From Nostoc sp. CHAB 5824 (lineage in GTDB: Bacteria; Cyanobacteriota; Cyanobacteriia; Cyanobacteriales; Nostocaceae): a stretch of 64,000 nt of DNA. The stretch lies in NCBI RefSeq assembly GCF_020829665.1, contig NZ_JAIVFT010000004.1, positions 62,001 to 126,000 on the forward strand, written 5' to 3'. Position 1 is the first letter of the stretch. Every line of letters starts with the position of its first letter. The notes below the pieces were generated by a model. That model saw nothing but the letters and a program-made list of their open reading frames with translations, had not been told where the DNA came from and did not search any database. Position numbers and translations under genes: made by a program. Positions 44,402-53,465 of this stretch are shown here, piece by piece.

Positions 44402-45129
44402 CTAATAACTCCGCGAAAATGTGTAATCTCCCATGAATATTACATGCAATGTCAAACTCCTAAGATACTTCTAGACAAAAAAATTTTATCTGGCAGCCTC
44501 TTTGGGGTTTGGGGATTTCTAGCAGTCTTTAAATGTGTGCAATACCCTCTGTTTAAAGAAGACAGAAATAGTATAAAACAATCAATTTCTGACTCAGAAA
44601 TTATTTATCAGCATATTTCACTTCTCAGAAAATAATTCAGGAGTCAGGACTTAGAATTCAGAATTGAATTCTGTACGACTGGTGGATAGGGTAGCGGTAG
44701 TAAGTCTACTAGCGGATGAATAAATGGGTTTAAAACCTCCACTAAATCTTCTCCTTTGAAGACACTACGCAAACGATTTAGTGTTCAACAATAAAAGGGC
44801 GGGATAAATCCCCCACTAATTGATTCTGACTCCTGAATTCTTACTTCTGAATTCTTCTTTAATTAAGAATTGTCCTCACAAGAAGTTTTGAAAAAATTAT
44901 ACACCACAGGGAAATATATTTTGCCTATCCAAAGACAGATGTTTTGCAAATTGTGATTTCGTTAGATTTATCTGCTACTTTGGCTTGACCTAACTATTTA
45001 TCAAGACAGAGAGTCAAAGATTTCTTCAGAACGATTGGAAGAAATCTTTCGGTGAGCTGGTAAAGCAGCTTTACAAGGAGCAGCTTTTATGAAAAATTAA
45101 ATGCAAAACTGACTATGGATTTAAAAAAC

Positions 45130-45765
45130 CTAACAAGGATTAAACTCAAACTTAATTTGGAACAATACATCCTTGATTGTTGTATCGATTGTATCAATCC
45201 GAATTTGGCTTTCTTGGTCTTTAGAGACATCTGTAGCTCTTGCTGTCAGAGTTGAATTGATACCAAAAATCGAACTCACTGGGTTTTTACATGCATTTAT
45301 TGTGCCTAATGTAATACCTACATTTTTGCTCCAAGTATCTGAGAAGCCAACTCCAAACTTTGCGTTTGGATTATCGTTAGGTGGAATTTCTTTACCTTGA
45401 AAGAATATTTTAACGCTCAAGTCAGCGCTGCCTCCTTTAGGCACATCTGCAAAACCACTATACATGACCTCAATCGGCTGAACGTTCACTCCAGAAGGTA
45501 CATTCAGACCGATCCGCAGATTGCAGGATTTTGATAGAGTCTTAGGAGATGGAGCTATAACTTCAAAAGCAGAAAATGTTACTGAAAGAGTATCTCCATT
45601 CAAAATTCCCTGCGCTTTCCCTGGTGGGCAACCATTTCCTAAAAGAGTTACTGGAACTTTTTGAAACTCAAATCCTTCTTGTGATTGAGCCTGTACCTGA
45701 GATAAACCTACTACATTTAAACTCAGTAGCGTTAAGCTGGAAATAATACCAGTTAAAATTTTCAT
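45130..45765 (-). CDS. DUF4360-type secreted protein, array copy 3
   Basis: 211 residues from the ATG at 45765 (GGAGTCC upstream; signal peptide MKILTGIISSLTLLSLNVVG, LSQVQAQ). The mature part has GNGCPPGKAQGILNGDTLSV, SKSCNLRIGLNVPSGVNVQP, NACKNPVSSIFGINSTL and terminal FNPC. It is very similar to copy 4 (46306-46944). Upstream codons to 45843 are open but lie in duplicated spacer DNA. Confidence 0.82.
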   Translation of the reverse strand: MKILTGIISSLTLLSLNVVGLSQVQAQSQEGFEFQKVPVTLLGNGCPPGKAQGILNGDTLSVTFSAFEVIAPSPKTLSKSCNLRIGLNVPSGVNVQPIEVMYSGFADVPKGGSADLSVKIFFQGKEIPPNDNPNAKFGVGFSDTWSKNVGITLGTINACKNPVSSIFGINSTLTARATDVSKDQESQIRIDTIDTTIKDVLFQIKFEFNPC

Positions 45766-45945
45766 ATTCTGGACTCCGCGAAAACGTCTAATTTCCTGTG
45801 CAAATTCGCTGCAAATTAAAATTCCTAAGATACTTATACACAAAGAAATTTTACCTAGCAGCCTCTTTGGGGTTTGGGGACTTATAGCAGTTCTTAATTG
45901 TGTGCAATACGCTCTGGTTAAGGCAAACAGAAATAGGCTAAAACA

Positions 45946-46197
45946 ATGAATTTCTGGCTCGGAAATTATTTATCAGCGTATTTCATTTACTTGATAATTG
46001 CCATTTTTCTGCCAATACTATTTCTCAAAGTAAAAATTCAAAGATTTCTTCAGAGCGATTGGAAGAAATCTTTGGATAAGTTTGGTAAAGCAGCTTTAGA
46101 GGATGTTTTAAAAGGCTATTTTGCTCTTATGATAAAGTCCGGCGAAGCATCTCGGTACATGGCTGAAACCTTATTTTCTTCGTCGCAGTTGACCTGA
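45946..46197 (+). CDS. Possible small membrane protein within the DUF4360 array
   Basis: 83 codons: MNFWLGNYLSAYFIYLIIAI (one hydrophobic helix), then LPILFLKVKIQRFLQSDWKK, SLDKFGKAALEDVLKGYFAL. Parts of the same sequence occur as remnants at about 43660-43760 and 44995-45110 in the neighbouring duplicated units, with stops. So an ancestral small gene may have been duplicated with the array and only this copy stayed open. Weak support for expression. Confidence 0.4.
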   Translation: MNFWLGNYLSAYFIYLIIAIFLPILFLKVKIQRFLQSDWKKSLDKFGKAALEDVLKGYFALMIKSGEASRYMAETLFSSSQLT

Positions 46198-46305
46198 GCC
46201 ACAACGGCAAAATTATACTATACTTTCAGGGACTTTAAAACACCTCTTAGAGGGAGCAGCTTTTGGGAAAAATTAAATGCAAAACTGACTATGTATTCAA
46301 AAAAC

Positions 46306-46944
46306 CTAACAAGGAGTAAAAGCAAACTTCAATTGGAACAATACAGGGCCAATTGTTGCGTCGATTGTATCAATTCGGATTTGGGTTTCTTGATCTTTAG
46401 CTATATCTCTAGCTCTTACCGTCAGATTTGTATTGATACCAAAAATCGAACTCACTGGTTTTTTACATGCATTTATTGTGCCTAATGCAATATCTACATC
46501 TTTGCTCCAAGTATCTGAGAAGCCAGCGCCAAACTTTCTGTTTGGATTATTAAGAGTTGGAACTTCTTTACCTTGGAAGAATATTTTAACGTTTAGGTCA
46601 GCACTGCCTCCTTTAGGCACATCTGCAAAGCCATTATACAGGGCTTTAATTATTTGAACGTTCACTCCAGAAGGTACATTAAGACCGATTCGCAGATTGC
46701 AGGATTTTGATACAACCTTAGGAGGTGAAGCTAAAGCTGCAAAATCTGAAAATGTTATTGAAAGAGTATCTCCATTCAAAATTCCCTCTGCTGTTCCCGC
46801 TGGGCAACCATTTCCTAAAAGAGTTACAGGAACTTTTTGAAACTCAAATCCTGTTTCTGGTGTTTGAGCCTGTACCTGAGATAAAGCGACAACATTTAAA
46901 CTCAGCAGCGTCAAACTGGAAATCAGACCAGTTAAAATTTTCAT
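46306..46944 (-). CDS. DUF4360-type secreted protein, array copy 4
   Basis: 212 residues. Signal peptide MKILTGLISSLTLLSLNVVA, LSQVQAQ; then GNGCPAGTAEGILNGDTLSI, SKSCNLRIGLNVPSGVNVQI, NACKKPVSSIFGINTNLTVR, terminal FTPC. GGAGTCC precedes the ATG. Closest to copy 3, indicating a recent duplication; the upstream spacers of copies 2, 3 and 4 are also related. Confidence 0.83.
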   Translation of the reverse strand: MKILTGLISSLTLLSLNVVALSQVQAQTPETGFEFQKVPVTLLGNGCPAGTAEGILNGDTLSITFSDFAALASPPKVVSKSCNLRIGLNVPSGVNVQIIKALYNGFADVPKGGSADLNVKIFFQGKEVPTLNNPNRKFGAGFSDTWSKDVDIALGTINACKKPVSSIFGINTNLTVRARDIAKDQETQIRIDTIDATIGPVLFQLKFAFTPC

Positions 46945-47764
46945 ATTTTGGACTCCGCAAAAACGTGTAATTTTTTTGTGTACATTAGCTGCAACTTAAA
47001 ATTCCTAAGATAGTTGTACACAAAGGAATTTTACCCAGCAGCCTTTTGTGGTTTGGGGACTTATGGCAGTTCTTAAATGTGTAAAATACGCTCTGTTACG
47101 GCAGACAGAAATAGGATAAAACAATCAATTTCTGGCCGTGAAATTATTTTTCAGCGTATTTCACTTATTCAAACAAGAATTCAGGAGTTAAAATTTAGAA
47201 TTTAGAGTTTAATTCTGTACAACTGGCGGATAGCGCAGGAATAGCAAGTCTACGAGCGGATGATAAATTGCTTTCAGACCGAGACTAAGCCGTTCGCGTA
47301 GCATCTCCAAATGAGAAGATTTAGCAGTCAATAACAAACAGGCGGGTCTCAATCCCCCACTAATTGGTTTTGACTCCTGAATTCTGACTTCTGAATTTTT
47401 TAATTGAGAATTGCACTCAGAACAAGTCTCGAATAAATAGTAAGTCATCTAAGAAATATATAATATCTATCTAAAGATATAAATTATGTAAAATTTGACA
47501 AACTTTTGCGGGAAAGTACGTAGATACGTAGCGGTGAGATAGCGCTCTTGCTAGGGCTTTTCTCCAGAGCTACTTGCTCCACTTGGGGACACCACAAGTA
47601 GAGGAGGCAGTGGGTTACAGGGGTTACCCCCGTTGTAGCAACTGCTGTCAAGTGGCGTCAGGCAACTGCGAATCCAGTAGCGAGTCAGATGCTCCTACGT
47701 TGTTAAAGCAACGCTTACAAGTATCAGTACTTGTTGTCAAACATCGCTTTTACCTAAGATCCTC
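46945..47764. repeat. Duplicated spacer of the DUF4360 array and repeat DNA
   Basis: 47170-47430 repeats, with changes, the spacer at about 44630-44880: AATTCTGTACAACTGGCGG against AATTCTGTACGACTGGTGG, and AATCCCCCACTAATTG with TGACTCCTGAATTCT. The right end (47520-47690) contains Nostoc-type repeats. No gene called. Confidence 0.5.
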
Positions 47765-47914
47765 TTAACAGCTATTTGGCATCGCTAAAGGTAATATTAA
47801 TCTTCTAAAATCTGAATTTCATCAAGTTGATTAATCACCTTAACAGCTATTTGGCATCGCTAAAGGTAATATTAATCTTCTAAAATCTGAATTTCATCAA
47901 GTTGATTAATCACC
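47765..47914. repeat. 75-bp perfect tandem duplication at the end of the HAD gene
   Basis: 47765-47839 and 47840-47914 are identical, each starting TTAACAGCTATTTGGC. The right copy contains the last codons and stop of the HAD gene (47872); the left copy lies beyond the stop, so the protein is unchanged. Confidence 0.9.
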
Positions 47915-48621
47915 ACATCTGCACCTCGGACGTTATCCGATTTACCCACCCAAGTAATACCAATACAACCTGCGGCTTTAGCATCACGCGCCATTTGCAT
48001 ATCACCAACGGAATCACCCACCATCAATGTAGCGCCTGGTTCGACTCCCAAAGCTTGGCAAGCTTGCAAAAATAGCACCGGATCTGGTTTACTCGGCCCC
48101 TCATCTACTCCCATTTCCAACTGGATATAATCACTTAATTGGTGATTCTCTACAAAGTTATGTACTTCATCGCTTGTTGCAGCTGAGAGGATACCGAGTT
48201 TCAAACCCCCTTTCCCTAAGTATTTCAACAAGTCTAAGCTACCTACAAACAGCGGTGAAGGGGTTTTTTCAATGTATTTGTCCGCTTCATCCAAAGCTTG
48301 ACGGGCTATTTTTAAGGACTCAAACCATCCTCTTCCTGTTTCGGCAATATATGCCGCAGCGGCAACTTCTGTTTCACGGCGACTCGCTACCGATATCAAA
48401 CCCGCCGGATCTAAAAGATTGCCATTGACGCCAAATGCCATTAATAGCGGTTCCCCAATACCGGGAACTTGAGCGTCTATCAACCTTGCTGCTCTTTGTG
48501 CGAGCGATCGCAAATACGTTTCTGAATCTTCAAGAGTACCGTTTTTGTCAAACAAAATTGCCTGGATATTATCAAAAGTAATGTTTCTACATTTAATAGT
48601 TGCCACAATATTTCGTTCCAT
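47872..48621 (-). CDS. HAD-superfamily hydrolase
   Basis: 249 residues. Motif I is ILFDKNGTLEDSE, with Asn where many HAD enzymes have the second Asp (DxD); motif II is LGILSAATS, motif III the Lys in GPSKPDPVLF, and motif IV VGDSVGDMQMARDA. It resembles phosphoglycolate phosphatase/beta-phosphoglucomutase-type HADs with a helical cap. The nucleophile Asp is kept. Substrate unknown. Confidence 0.87.
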   Translation of the reverse strand: MERNIVATIKCRNITFDNIQAILFDKNGTLEDSETYLRSLAQRAARLIDAQVPGIGEPLLMAFGVNGNLLDPAGLISVASRRETEVAAAAYIAETGRGWFESLKIARQALDEADKYIEKTPSPLFVGSLDLLKYLGKGGLKLGILSAATSDEVHNFVENHQLSDYIQLEMGVDEGPSKPDPVLFLQACQALGVEPGATLMVGDSVGDMQMARDAKAAGCIGITWVGKSDNVRGADVVINQLDEIQILED

Positions 48622-48683
48622 TTATTTAGTTATAAGTGAAGAGTTATGAGTTTTTATTTTTAACTGTTATCAATTCTCCACAT

Positions 48684-48707
48684 AAAAAAAGAGGGGAAAA
48701 CCCTCTT
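48684..48707 (-). terminator. Rho-independent terminator of rpsA
   Basis: Read leftward, AAGAGGG, loop, CCCTCTT followed by TTTTTTTATG; stem 48689-48695 with 48701-48707. About 52 bp past the S1 stop. Confidence 0.85.
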
Positions 48708-48759
48708 CTATACAATGATTTAATACTCTTACTTAAAAACAAGTAAAACTATAAATGTA

Positions 48760-49857
48760 TTATTCTTCAATAGCTGCTGGAATTTCTTCTTCAGTTTCCG
48801 TGGCTGCTGGAATCTCTTCTTCAATTTCCGCAACTACTGGAATTACTTCCTCAATTTCTGCTGCTGGTGGAATATCTTCTTCAAGTTCCGCTGCTGGTGG
48901 AATATCTTCTTCTGCTAGAACTTCCGCAGGTGCAGCAGCCGCAGCAGTAGCACCTTGTTGCTTGGCTAACAGCTGTTCACGATACTTAGCAGCCATTTCT
49001 TCTGCTTTATCGTAGACCAAATCTCGGTTTTTAATCATGTCGCCGGGTTCGGGTTCTAGCTGCTTGGTAGATAGGGAAATCCGACCCCTTTCTGCATCCA
49101 AGTCAATGATCATAACTTTTACTTCATCATTGACATTGAACACGCTATGAGGCGTATCAATATGTTCGTGAGAAATTTCAGAAATGTGCAATAGACCACT
49201 GACACCACCAATGTCGATGAAAGCACCGTAGGGCTTGATGCCACGAACTGTACCAATTACTACTTCGCCGACTTCTAGGCGGTTCATCTTGCGTTCAACC
49301 AGCGCCCGACGGTGAGATAGAACTAGGCGGTTACGTTCTTCGTCCACCTCTAGGAATTTCAATGGCAAATCTTCGCCTACCAATTCTTCCTTAGGTTTGC
49401 GGGTACTGATATGGGAACCGGGGATAAAGCCACGTAATCCCTCAATCCGTACCAATGCTCCACCGCGATTGGTTGCAAACACGCCAGAACGGACAGTAGC
49501 ATCTTCTGCTTGCAGTTGTCGCACGCGCTCCCAAGCCCGCATATATTCAATACGGCGAATGGAAAGGGTTAATTGACCATCTTCGTTTTCATCGGTAAGG
49601 ATGAAAAATTCCCGCGTTTCGTTTGACTGTAAGACTTCTTCCGGGCTATCTACCCGGTTAATAGACATTTCTTGTATAGGAATATATGCTGCGGTTTTAG
49701 CACCAATGTCAATCAGAGCGCCGCGCGGCTCTATACTGAAAACTGTTCCTGGGACAACATCACCAGGGCTAAAATGGTAGTCGTATTTGTCAAGTAGAGC
49801 AGCGAAATCTTCGTGAGTGAATCCAATTTCTGTAGCGGTTAAATTCTGATTGACCAT
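48760..49857 (-). CDS. rpsA: 30S ribosomal protein S1, with repeated acidic C-terminal tail
   Basis: 365 residues with three S1 domains: GDVVPGTVFSIEPRGALIDI, VRSGVFATNRGGALVRIEGL and GEVVIGTVRGIKPYGAFIDI with GVSGLLHISEIS. Three-domain S1 is the cyanobacterial/plastid type. After about residue 310 the tail consists of five near-repeats of about 11 residues (ELEEDIPPAAE, EIEEVIPVVAE, EIEEEIPAATE). It helps bind mRNA to the small subunit. The tail repeats may vary in number between strains. Confidence 0.93.
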   Translation of the reverse strand: MVNQNLTATEIGFTHEDFAALLDKYDYHFSPGDVVPGTVFSIEPRGALIDIGAKTAAYIPIQEMSINRVDSPEEVLQSNETREFFILTDENEDGQLTLSIRRIEYMRAWERVRQLQAEDATVRSGVFATNRGGALVRIEGLRGFIPGSHISTRKPKEELVGEDLPLKFLEVDEERNRLVLSHRRALVERKMNRLEVGEVVIGTVRGIKPYGAFIDIGGVSGLLHISEISHEHIDTPHSVFNVNDEVKVMIIDLDAERGRISLSTKQLEPEPGDMIKNRDLVYDKAEEMAAKYREQLLAKQQGATAAAAAPAEVLAEEDIPPAAELEEDIPPAAEIEEVIPVVAEIEEEIPAATETEEEIPAAIEE

Positions 49858-50029
49858 GCTGATTTGTTCCTGGTTCTAGTCTCCGTAAAGGTTGTGCGAC
49901 AAGCGCGATGTGTTGTGCAAACAATTTTATGGCATTACACAAAACATCCATTTTCATCCTAGCGCAGAAAAGCTAGTATTAACACATATTTACTCCCAAG
50001 ATTGGAAATTATATCACAATATTAAAATG

Positions 50030-50078
50030 ATTAGTCATTAGTCATTAGTCATTAGTCATTGGTCATTGGTCATTGGTC
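50030..50078. repeat. Heptanucleotide tandem repeat, seven units
   Basis: Four ATTAGTC units followed by three ATTGGTC units in the 350-bp gap between rpsA and psbT. Nothing else stands out in this gap. Confidence 0.9.
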
Positions 50079-50207
50079 AATAGTGAGAAACAACATAAAG
50101 GACAAATGACAAATAACAAAGGACAAACATAATAATATCCGTTGCTACTAATAATCGTAACAACGGATACTAAGATTCAATCCGCTTAAAGGTCTGGTAT
50201 ATAGGAT

Positions 50208-50315
50208 CTACTTATCTTTTGGTTTCTCAAAGCGAGGTGGTTCGCGAAATGCGATCGCAAAAAAGAGAGTACCTATACACAGAGTAAAAATCAAGATGTA
50301 CGCAACGCTTTCCAT
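50208..50315 (-). CDS. psbT: Photosystem II reaction centre protein T
   Basis: 35 residues: MESVAYILIFTLCIGTLFFA then IAFREPPRFEKPKDK. One membrane helix with the conserved FREPPR turn, exactly PsbT. It sits at the dimer interface of photosystem II and aids repair. It follows psbB by 112 bp on the same strand, the standard psbB-psbT order. AGGAAA lies upstream of the ATG. Confidence 0.95.
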   Translation of the reverse strand: MESVAYILIFTLCIGTLFFAIAFREPPRFEKPKDK

Positions 50316-50371
50316 ATTATGATTTCCTGCCTATCGAGCCAGTAATTAAAGTTCTTAATGCTGAGTCATCT

Positions 50372-50410
50372 GAGTGCTGAGTCAGAGCCTTAACTCACAA
50401 CTCAGCACTC
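50372..50410 (-). promoter_or_regulatory. Perfect 11-bp inverted repeat between psbB and psbT
   Basis: GAGTGCTGAGT (50372-50382) pairs with ACTCAGCACTC (50400-50410), 17-nt loop. With no T run after it, it may be an RNA processing or stability element that uncouples psbT from psbB levels. Confidence 0.5.
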
Positions 50411-50427
50411 ATAACTCTGCACTGAAA

Positions 50428-51957
50428 TTAGAGGGCTTCCTTCCGGCGGGTTGACTTGTCACCCACTTTCTGGAACAGACCCCACTCAACTTGCTCTTCT
50501 AGATCGGCATCAACACCAGCAAATACGTCTCGGTAAATTGTCCGAGAGCCATGCCAGAGGTGACCAAAGAAGAACAAGAGAGCAAATACTGCATGTCCAA
50601 AGGTAAACCAACCTCTAGGACTAGTGCGGAATACACCATCAGAATTCAAGGTTTCCCGGTCAAATTCAAAGATTTCACCGCCTTGAGCTTTCCGGGCATA
50701 CTTCTTCACATCAGCTGGTTCTGTAAAGGTCTTACCATTCAGATCGCCACCATAAAAGCTGACGGTGACACCAGATTGCTCGAAGCTATACTTAGATTCT
50801 GCCCGACGGAAGGGAATGTCAGCGCGGATAATTCCATCTGCATCGGTCAAGATCACTGGGAAGGTTTCAAAGAAGTTGGGGAGACGACGCACGGTCAATT
50901 CCCGTCCTTCAGAATCTTTGAATACAGCGTGACCTTGCCAAGATTGAGCAATGCCATCACCTTTGACCATAGGCCCTGTACGGAATAGACCACCTTTAGC
51001 GGGGCTATTACCGACGTAATCATAGAAAGCCAGTTTTTCGGGAATCTGCGACCAAGCTTGGTCAAGGCTTGCACCTTGGGCAACGCTACTTTGGACGCGC
51101 TGCTGAATTTCTTGACGGAAGTAGCCCTGATCCCATTGATAGCGGGTTGGGCCAAACAATTCGATGGGAGTGGCGGCGTTACCATACCACATAGTACCAG
51201 CAACAACAAAAGCAGCAAAGAAGACCGCTGCAATACTGCTAGAAAGTACTGTTTCAATGTTCCCCATCCGTAGGGCTTTGTAAAGCCGTTCGGGGGGTCT
51301 GACTGTGAGGTGGAATAAGCCTGCAATAATACCAACAACGCCAGCGGCAATGTGGTGAGCCACAATCCCACCAGGGTTGTATGGGTTAAAACCATCTGGA
51401 CCCCATTCTGGTGCGACTGCCTGCACGGCACCAGTTATACCGTAGGGGTCAGAAACCCACATCCCTGGGCCAAATAGTCCGGTGAGGTGAAAAGCACCAA
51501 ATCCAAAACAAAGTAGACCAGATAAGAACAGGTGAATGCCAAACATCTTTGGCAAGTCTAGGGCAGGTTCACCAGTGCGGGGATCTCTAAAGAGTTCCAA
51601 ATCCCAGTAAACCCAATGCCAAACGGCAGCTAGGAACAAAAGACCGGAAAGAACAATGTGAGCCGCTGCAACGCCTTCAAATGACCAGAAGCCAGGATCG
51701 GTTGCTGGGCCACCAGTAACGTTCCAACCACCCCAAGATTGGGTAACGCCCAAACGTGACATGAAGGGCAGGACGAACATCCCTTGACGCCACATCGGAT
51801 TAAGAACCGGATCGCTAGGGTCAAAAACAGCCAGTTCGTAGAGTGCCATCGAACCAGCCCAGCCTGCTACTAAGGCTGTGTGCATCAGGTGTACAGAAAT
51901 CAGCCGCCCTGGATCATTCAGAACGACTGTATGTACTCGGTACCAGGGTAGTCCCAT
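50428..51957 (-). CDS. psbB: Photosystem II CP47 chlorophyll apoprotein
   Basis: 509 residues, standard for CP47: [40 protein letters not shown], six membrane helices with His pairs for chlorophyll, the large lumenal loop, and the C-terminal [20 protein letters not shown]. It is an inner antenna of photosystem II. GGAGGAG precedes the ATG. First gene of the psbB-psbT unit. Confidence 0.98.
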   Translation of the reverse strand: MGLPWYRVHTVVLNDPGRLISVHLMHTALVAGWAGSMALYELAVFDPSDPVLNPMWRQGMFVLPFMSRLGVTQSWGGWNVTGGPATDPGFWSFEGVAAAHIVLSGLLFLAAVWHWVYWDLELFRDPRTGEPALDLPKMFGIHLFLSGLLCFGFGAFHLTGLFGPGMWVSDPYGITGAVQAVAPEWGPDGFNPYNPGGIVAHHIAAGVVGIIAGLFHLTVRPPERLYKALRMGNIETVLSSSIAAVFFAAFVVAGTMWYGNAATPIELFGPTRYQWDQGYFRQEIQQRVQSSVAQGASLDQAWSQIPEKLAFYDYVGNSPAKGGLFRTGPMVKGDGIAQSWQGHAVFKDSEGRELTVRRLPNFFETFPVILTDADGIIRADIPFRRAESKYSFEQSGVTVSFYGGDLNGKTFTEPADVKKYARKAQGGEIFEFDRETLNSDGVFRTSPRGWFTFGHAVFALLFFFGHLWHGSRTIYRDVFAGVDADLEEQVEWGLFQKVGDKSTRRKEAL

Positions 51958-52450
51958 CGACTACGCTCCTCCTCGATGAGTTAGTTTACAAAGCAATTTT
52001 CTTACTGAGATTCTAAGAAACGAAACTCGCCACTCAGAAAACTCTCTCTTGTTTTTTGTTATTGCCAGAGCCAGAGCCTTACCACAGCTTAGTCTTATAA
52101 GTTAGACAGTGTGGAAGATGAGGCAATGCTTACTCGCTTCGGGAGGTTTACCTTGTAGGGTAGCCACCGCCAAGCAAAAATGAGAATGTTTTAAAAAGTG
52201 TAACTATTGATGGAATTGTTTGCAAGCGTGTAAATTGATGCGATCGCGTAGCATCTCCAAGTTTTTTCGCTACCAATCCCTGTCGGAGATTAAATTTGCT
52301 TATCTTTTCTTGATGAGGGGAGTGGGGGGCAGGGGAGACAAGGGGAGCAGGGGAGACAATTGAAACAAGTCTTTCCCCTTGTCCCCAATTCTCCTTGTCC
52401 CCTTGTCCTCTTGCCCAATGCCCAATGCCCAATGCCCAATGCCCCACTAT
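51958..52450. other. 493-bp intergenic region with CCCAATG repeats
   Basis: Probably contains the psbB promoter close to 51958. 52310-52445 is low-complexity: a G-rich GGGGAGCAGGGG stretch and its C-rich counterpart, then four CCCAATG units (52414-52441). No gene called. Confidence 0.5.
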
Positions 52451-52777
52451 CTACTGAACCACCAATTGGATGTTTTGCAGTTGACACTTCGCCTCAGCTG
52501 TACCCAGGCGTTCGATTACCTGTTCGGCGCTCATCAGACGCTTAAGTACTACTTGACCTATGGTTTCACTGGCAATTGCTGGTGTTGTTGGCTTCACTTC
52601 CACAGTTAAAATAGCTTCTTCAACTCGATAAAGCCATAGCAATTCGTTTTGTTCCACTAAACAAATATTCATTCGCTGAATATCTGGTTGGCGTCGCCAT
52701 GCATTTATTTGCCACAGTCCATCAGATGCCCAGACTCTGGCAACTGTCCATCCCTCAGATAGAAAGAAATACTTCAC
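52451..52777 (-). CDS. Conserved hypothetical protein
   Basis: 108 residues: KYFFLSEGWTVARVWASDGL, WQINAWRRQPDIQRMNICLV, then ELLWLYRVEEAILTVEVKP. Trp-rich, strand-like, no signal peptide. I believe related small proteins occur in other cyanobacteria, but I cannot assign a family. The C-terminus (AEQVIERLGTAEAKCQ) is helical. Confidence 0.62.
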   Translation of the reverse strand: MKYFFLSEGWTVARVWASDGLWQINAWRRQPDIQRMNICLVEQNELLWLYRVEEAILTVEVKPTTPAIASETIGQVVLKRLMSAEQVIERLGTAEAKCQLQNIQLVVQ

Positions 52778-53465
52778 GCTCTTAGTCTCACTATTAAACT
52801 TTCAATCTGCTGTTTACAATAAAGCGATCGCTTTCTTCGCTGATGTATAAACACTAGATTTGTAAGTATAACCATGTAGCTATTCTCTACGAAAAATAAC
52901 TCCACGGCTGTCTGTACCCAAATAGCAACAGGCAAAACTTTAATGTACACTACTTGGGCTACCGTCAAAGCTTAACAAATCTATTGACTAGCAACTCTAA
53001 AATTTACGACAAATTTAGTCAATGTTTAAAATCTTAATTAAATAAAAGCTTTTCATTACTTAACGAATGCCAAAGTTTATCTTTTCACTAATGATTTTTT
53101 TGTAACAGATACTGCGATGCCGATAGCGTACCCCTACGGGGATCTTGCTACGCGTAGCGTCTCGTAGAGAAGCGTTAGCGAGTATTCGTTCGCGCAGCGT
53201 CTCGTAGAGAGCGTCATAGCTCATCGTAGACATCGCATAGTAACAATCAACTTAACTATTAACTTGAGTAGCTGCCACAAATTTTAGAGTTAGTTGCCAA
53301 CTCAGTCATAATATCTAGCAAGTTTGTTATATCTGGTTGCAAGTTATGTTTATCTATATACGTATACTTAGCCACAGGCATTGCTGTAATTAATTGTAAA
53401 AATCAAGCACAATATTTACAAATGTAGTAAAATTACTGACCGCTGAGATCAAATATTTTATTGCT
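52778..53465. other. 688-bp intergenic region
   Basis: Contains the dispersed repeat block at 53114-53236; otherwise AT-rich with no gene. The promoter of the binding-protein gene should lie near its right end. Confidence 0.4.
53114..53236. repeat. Dispersed Nostoc-type palindromic repeat
   Basis: GATAGCGTACCCCTACGGGG, then GCTACGCGTAGCGTCTCGTA and AGAAGCGTTAGCGAGTA, a second partial unit (CGCAGCGTCTCGTAGAGAGC), and flanking GCGATGCC / CGTAGACATCGC words. The left part nearly equals 9214-9278. Confidence 0.7.

Noticed and set aside
47209..47448. Leftward 79-codon frame
   Set aside because: It lies in a duplicated spacer also present near 44.7 kb, where the frame is not kept.
48755..49015. 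Rightward frame rich in Ser, Ala, Gly and Ile
   Set aside because: Antisense of the repeated acidic tail of ribosomal protein S1; the S1 frame is certain.
50030..50078. Heptamer repeats as a possible CRISPR or iteron origin
   Set aside because: Units are 7 bp without spacers; such heptamers are common across Nostoc intergenic DNA and there is no replication gene nearby.
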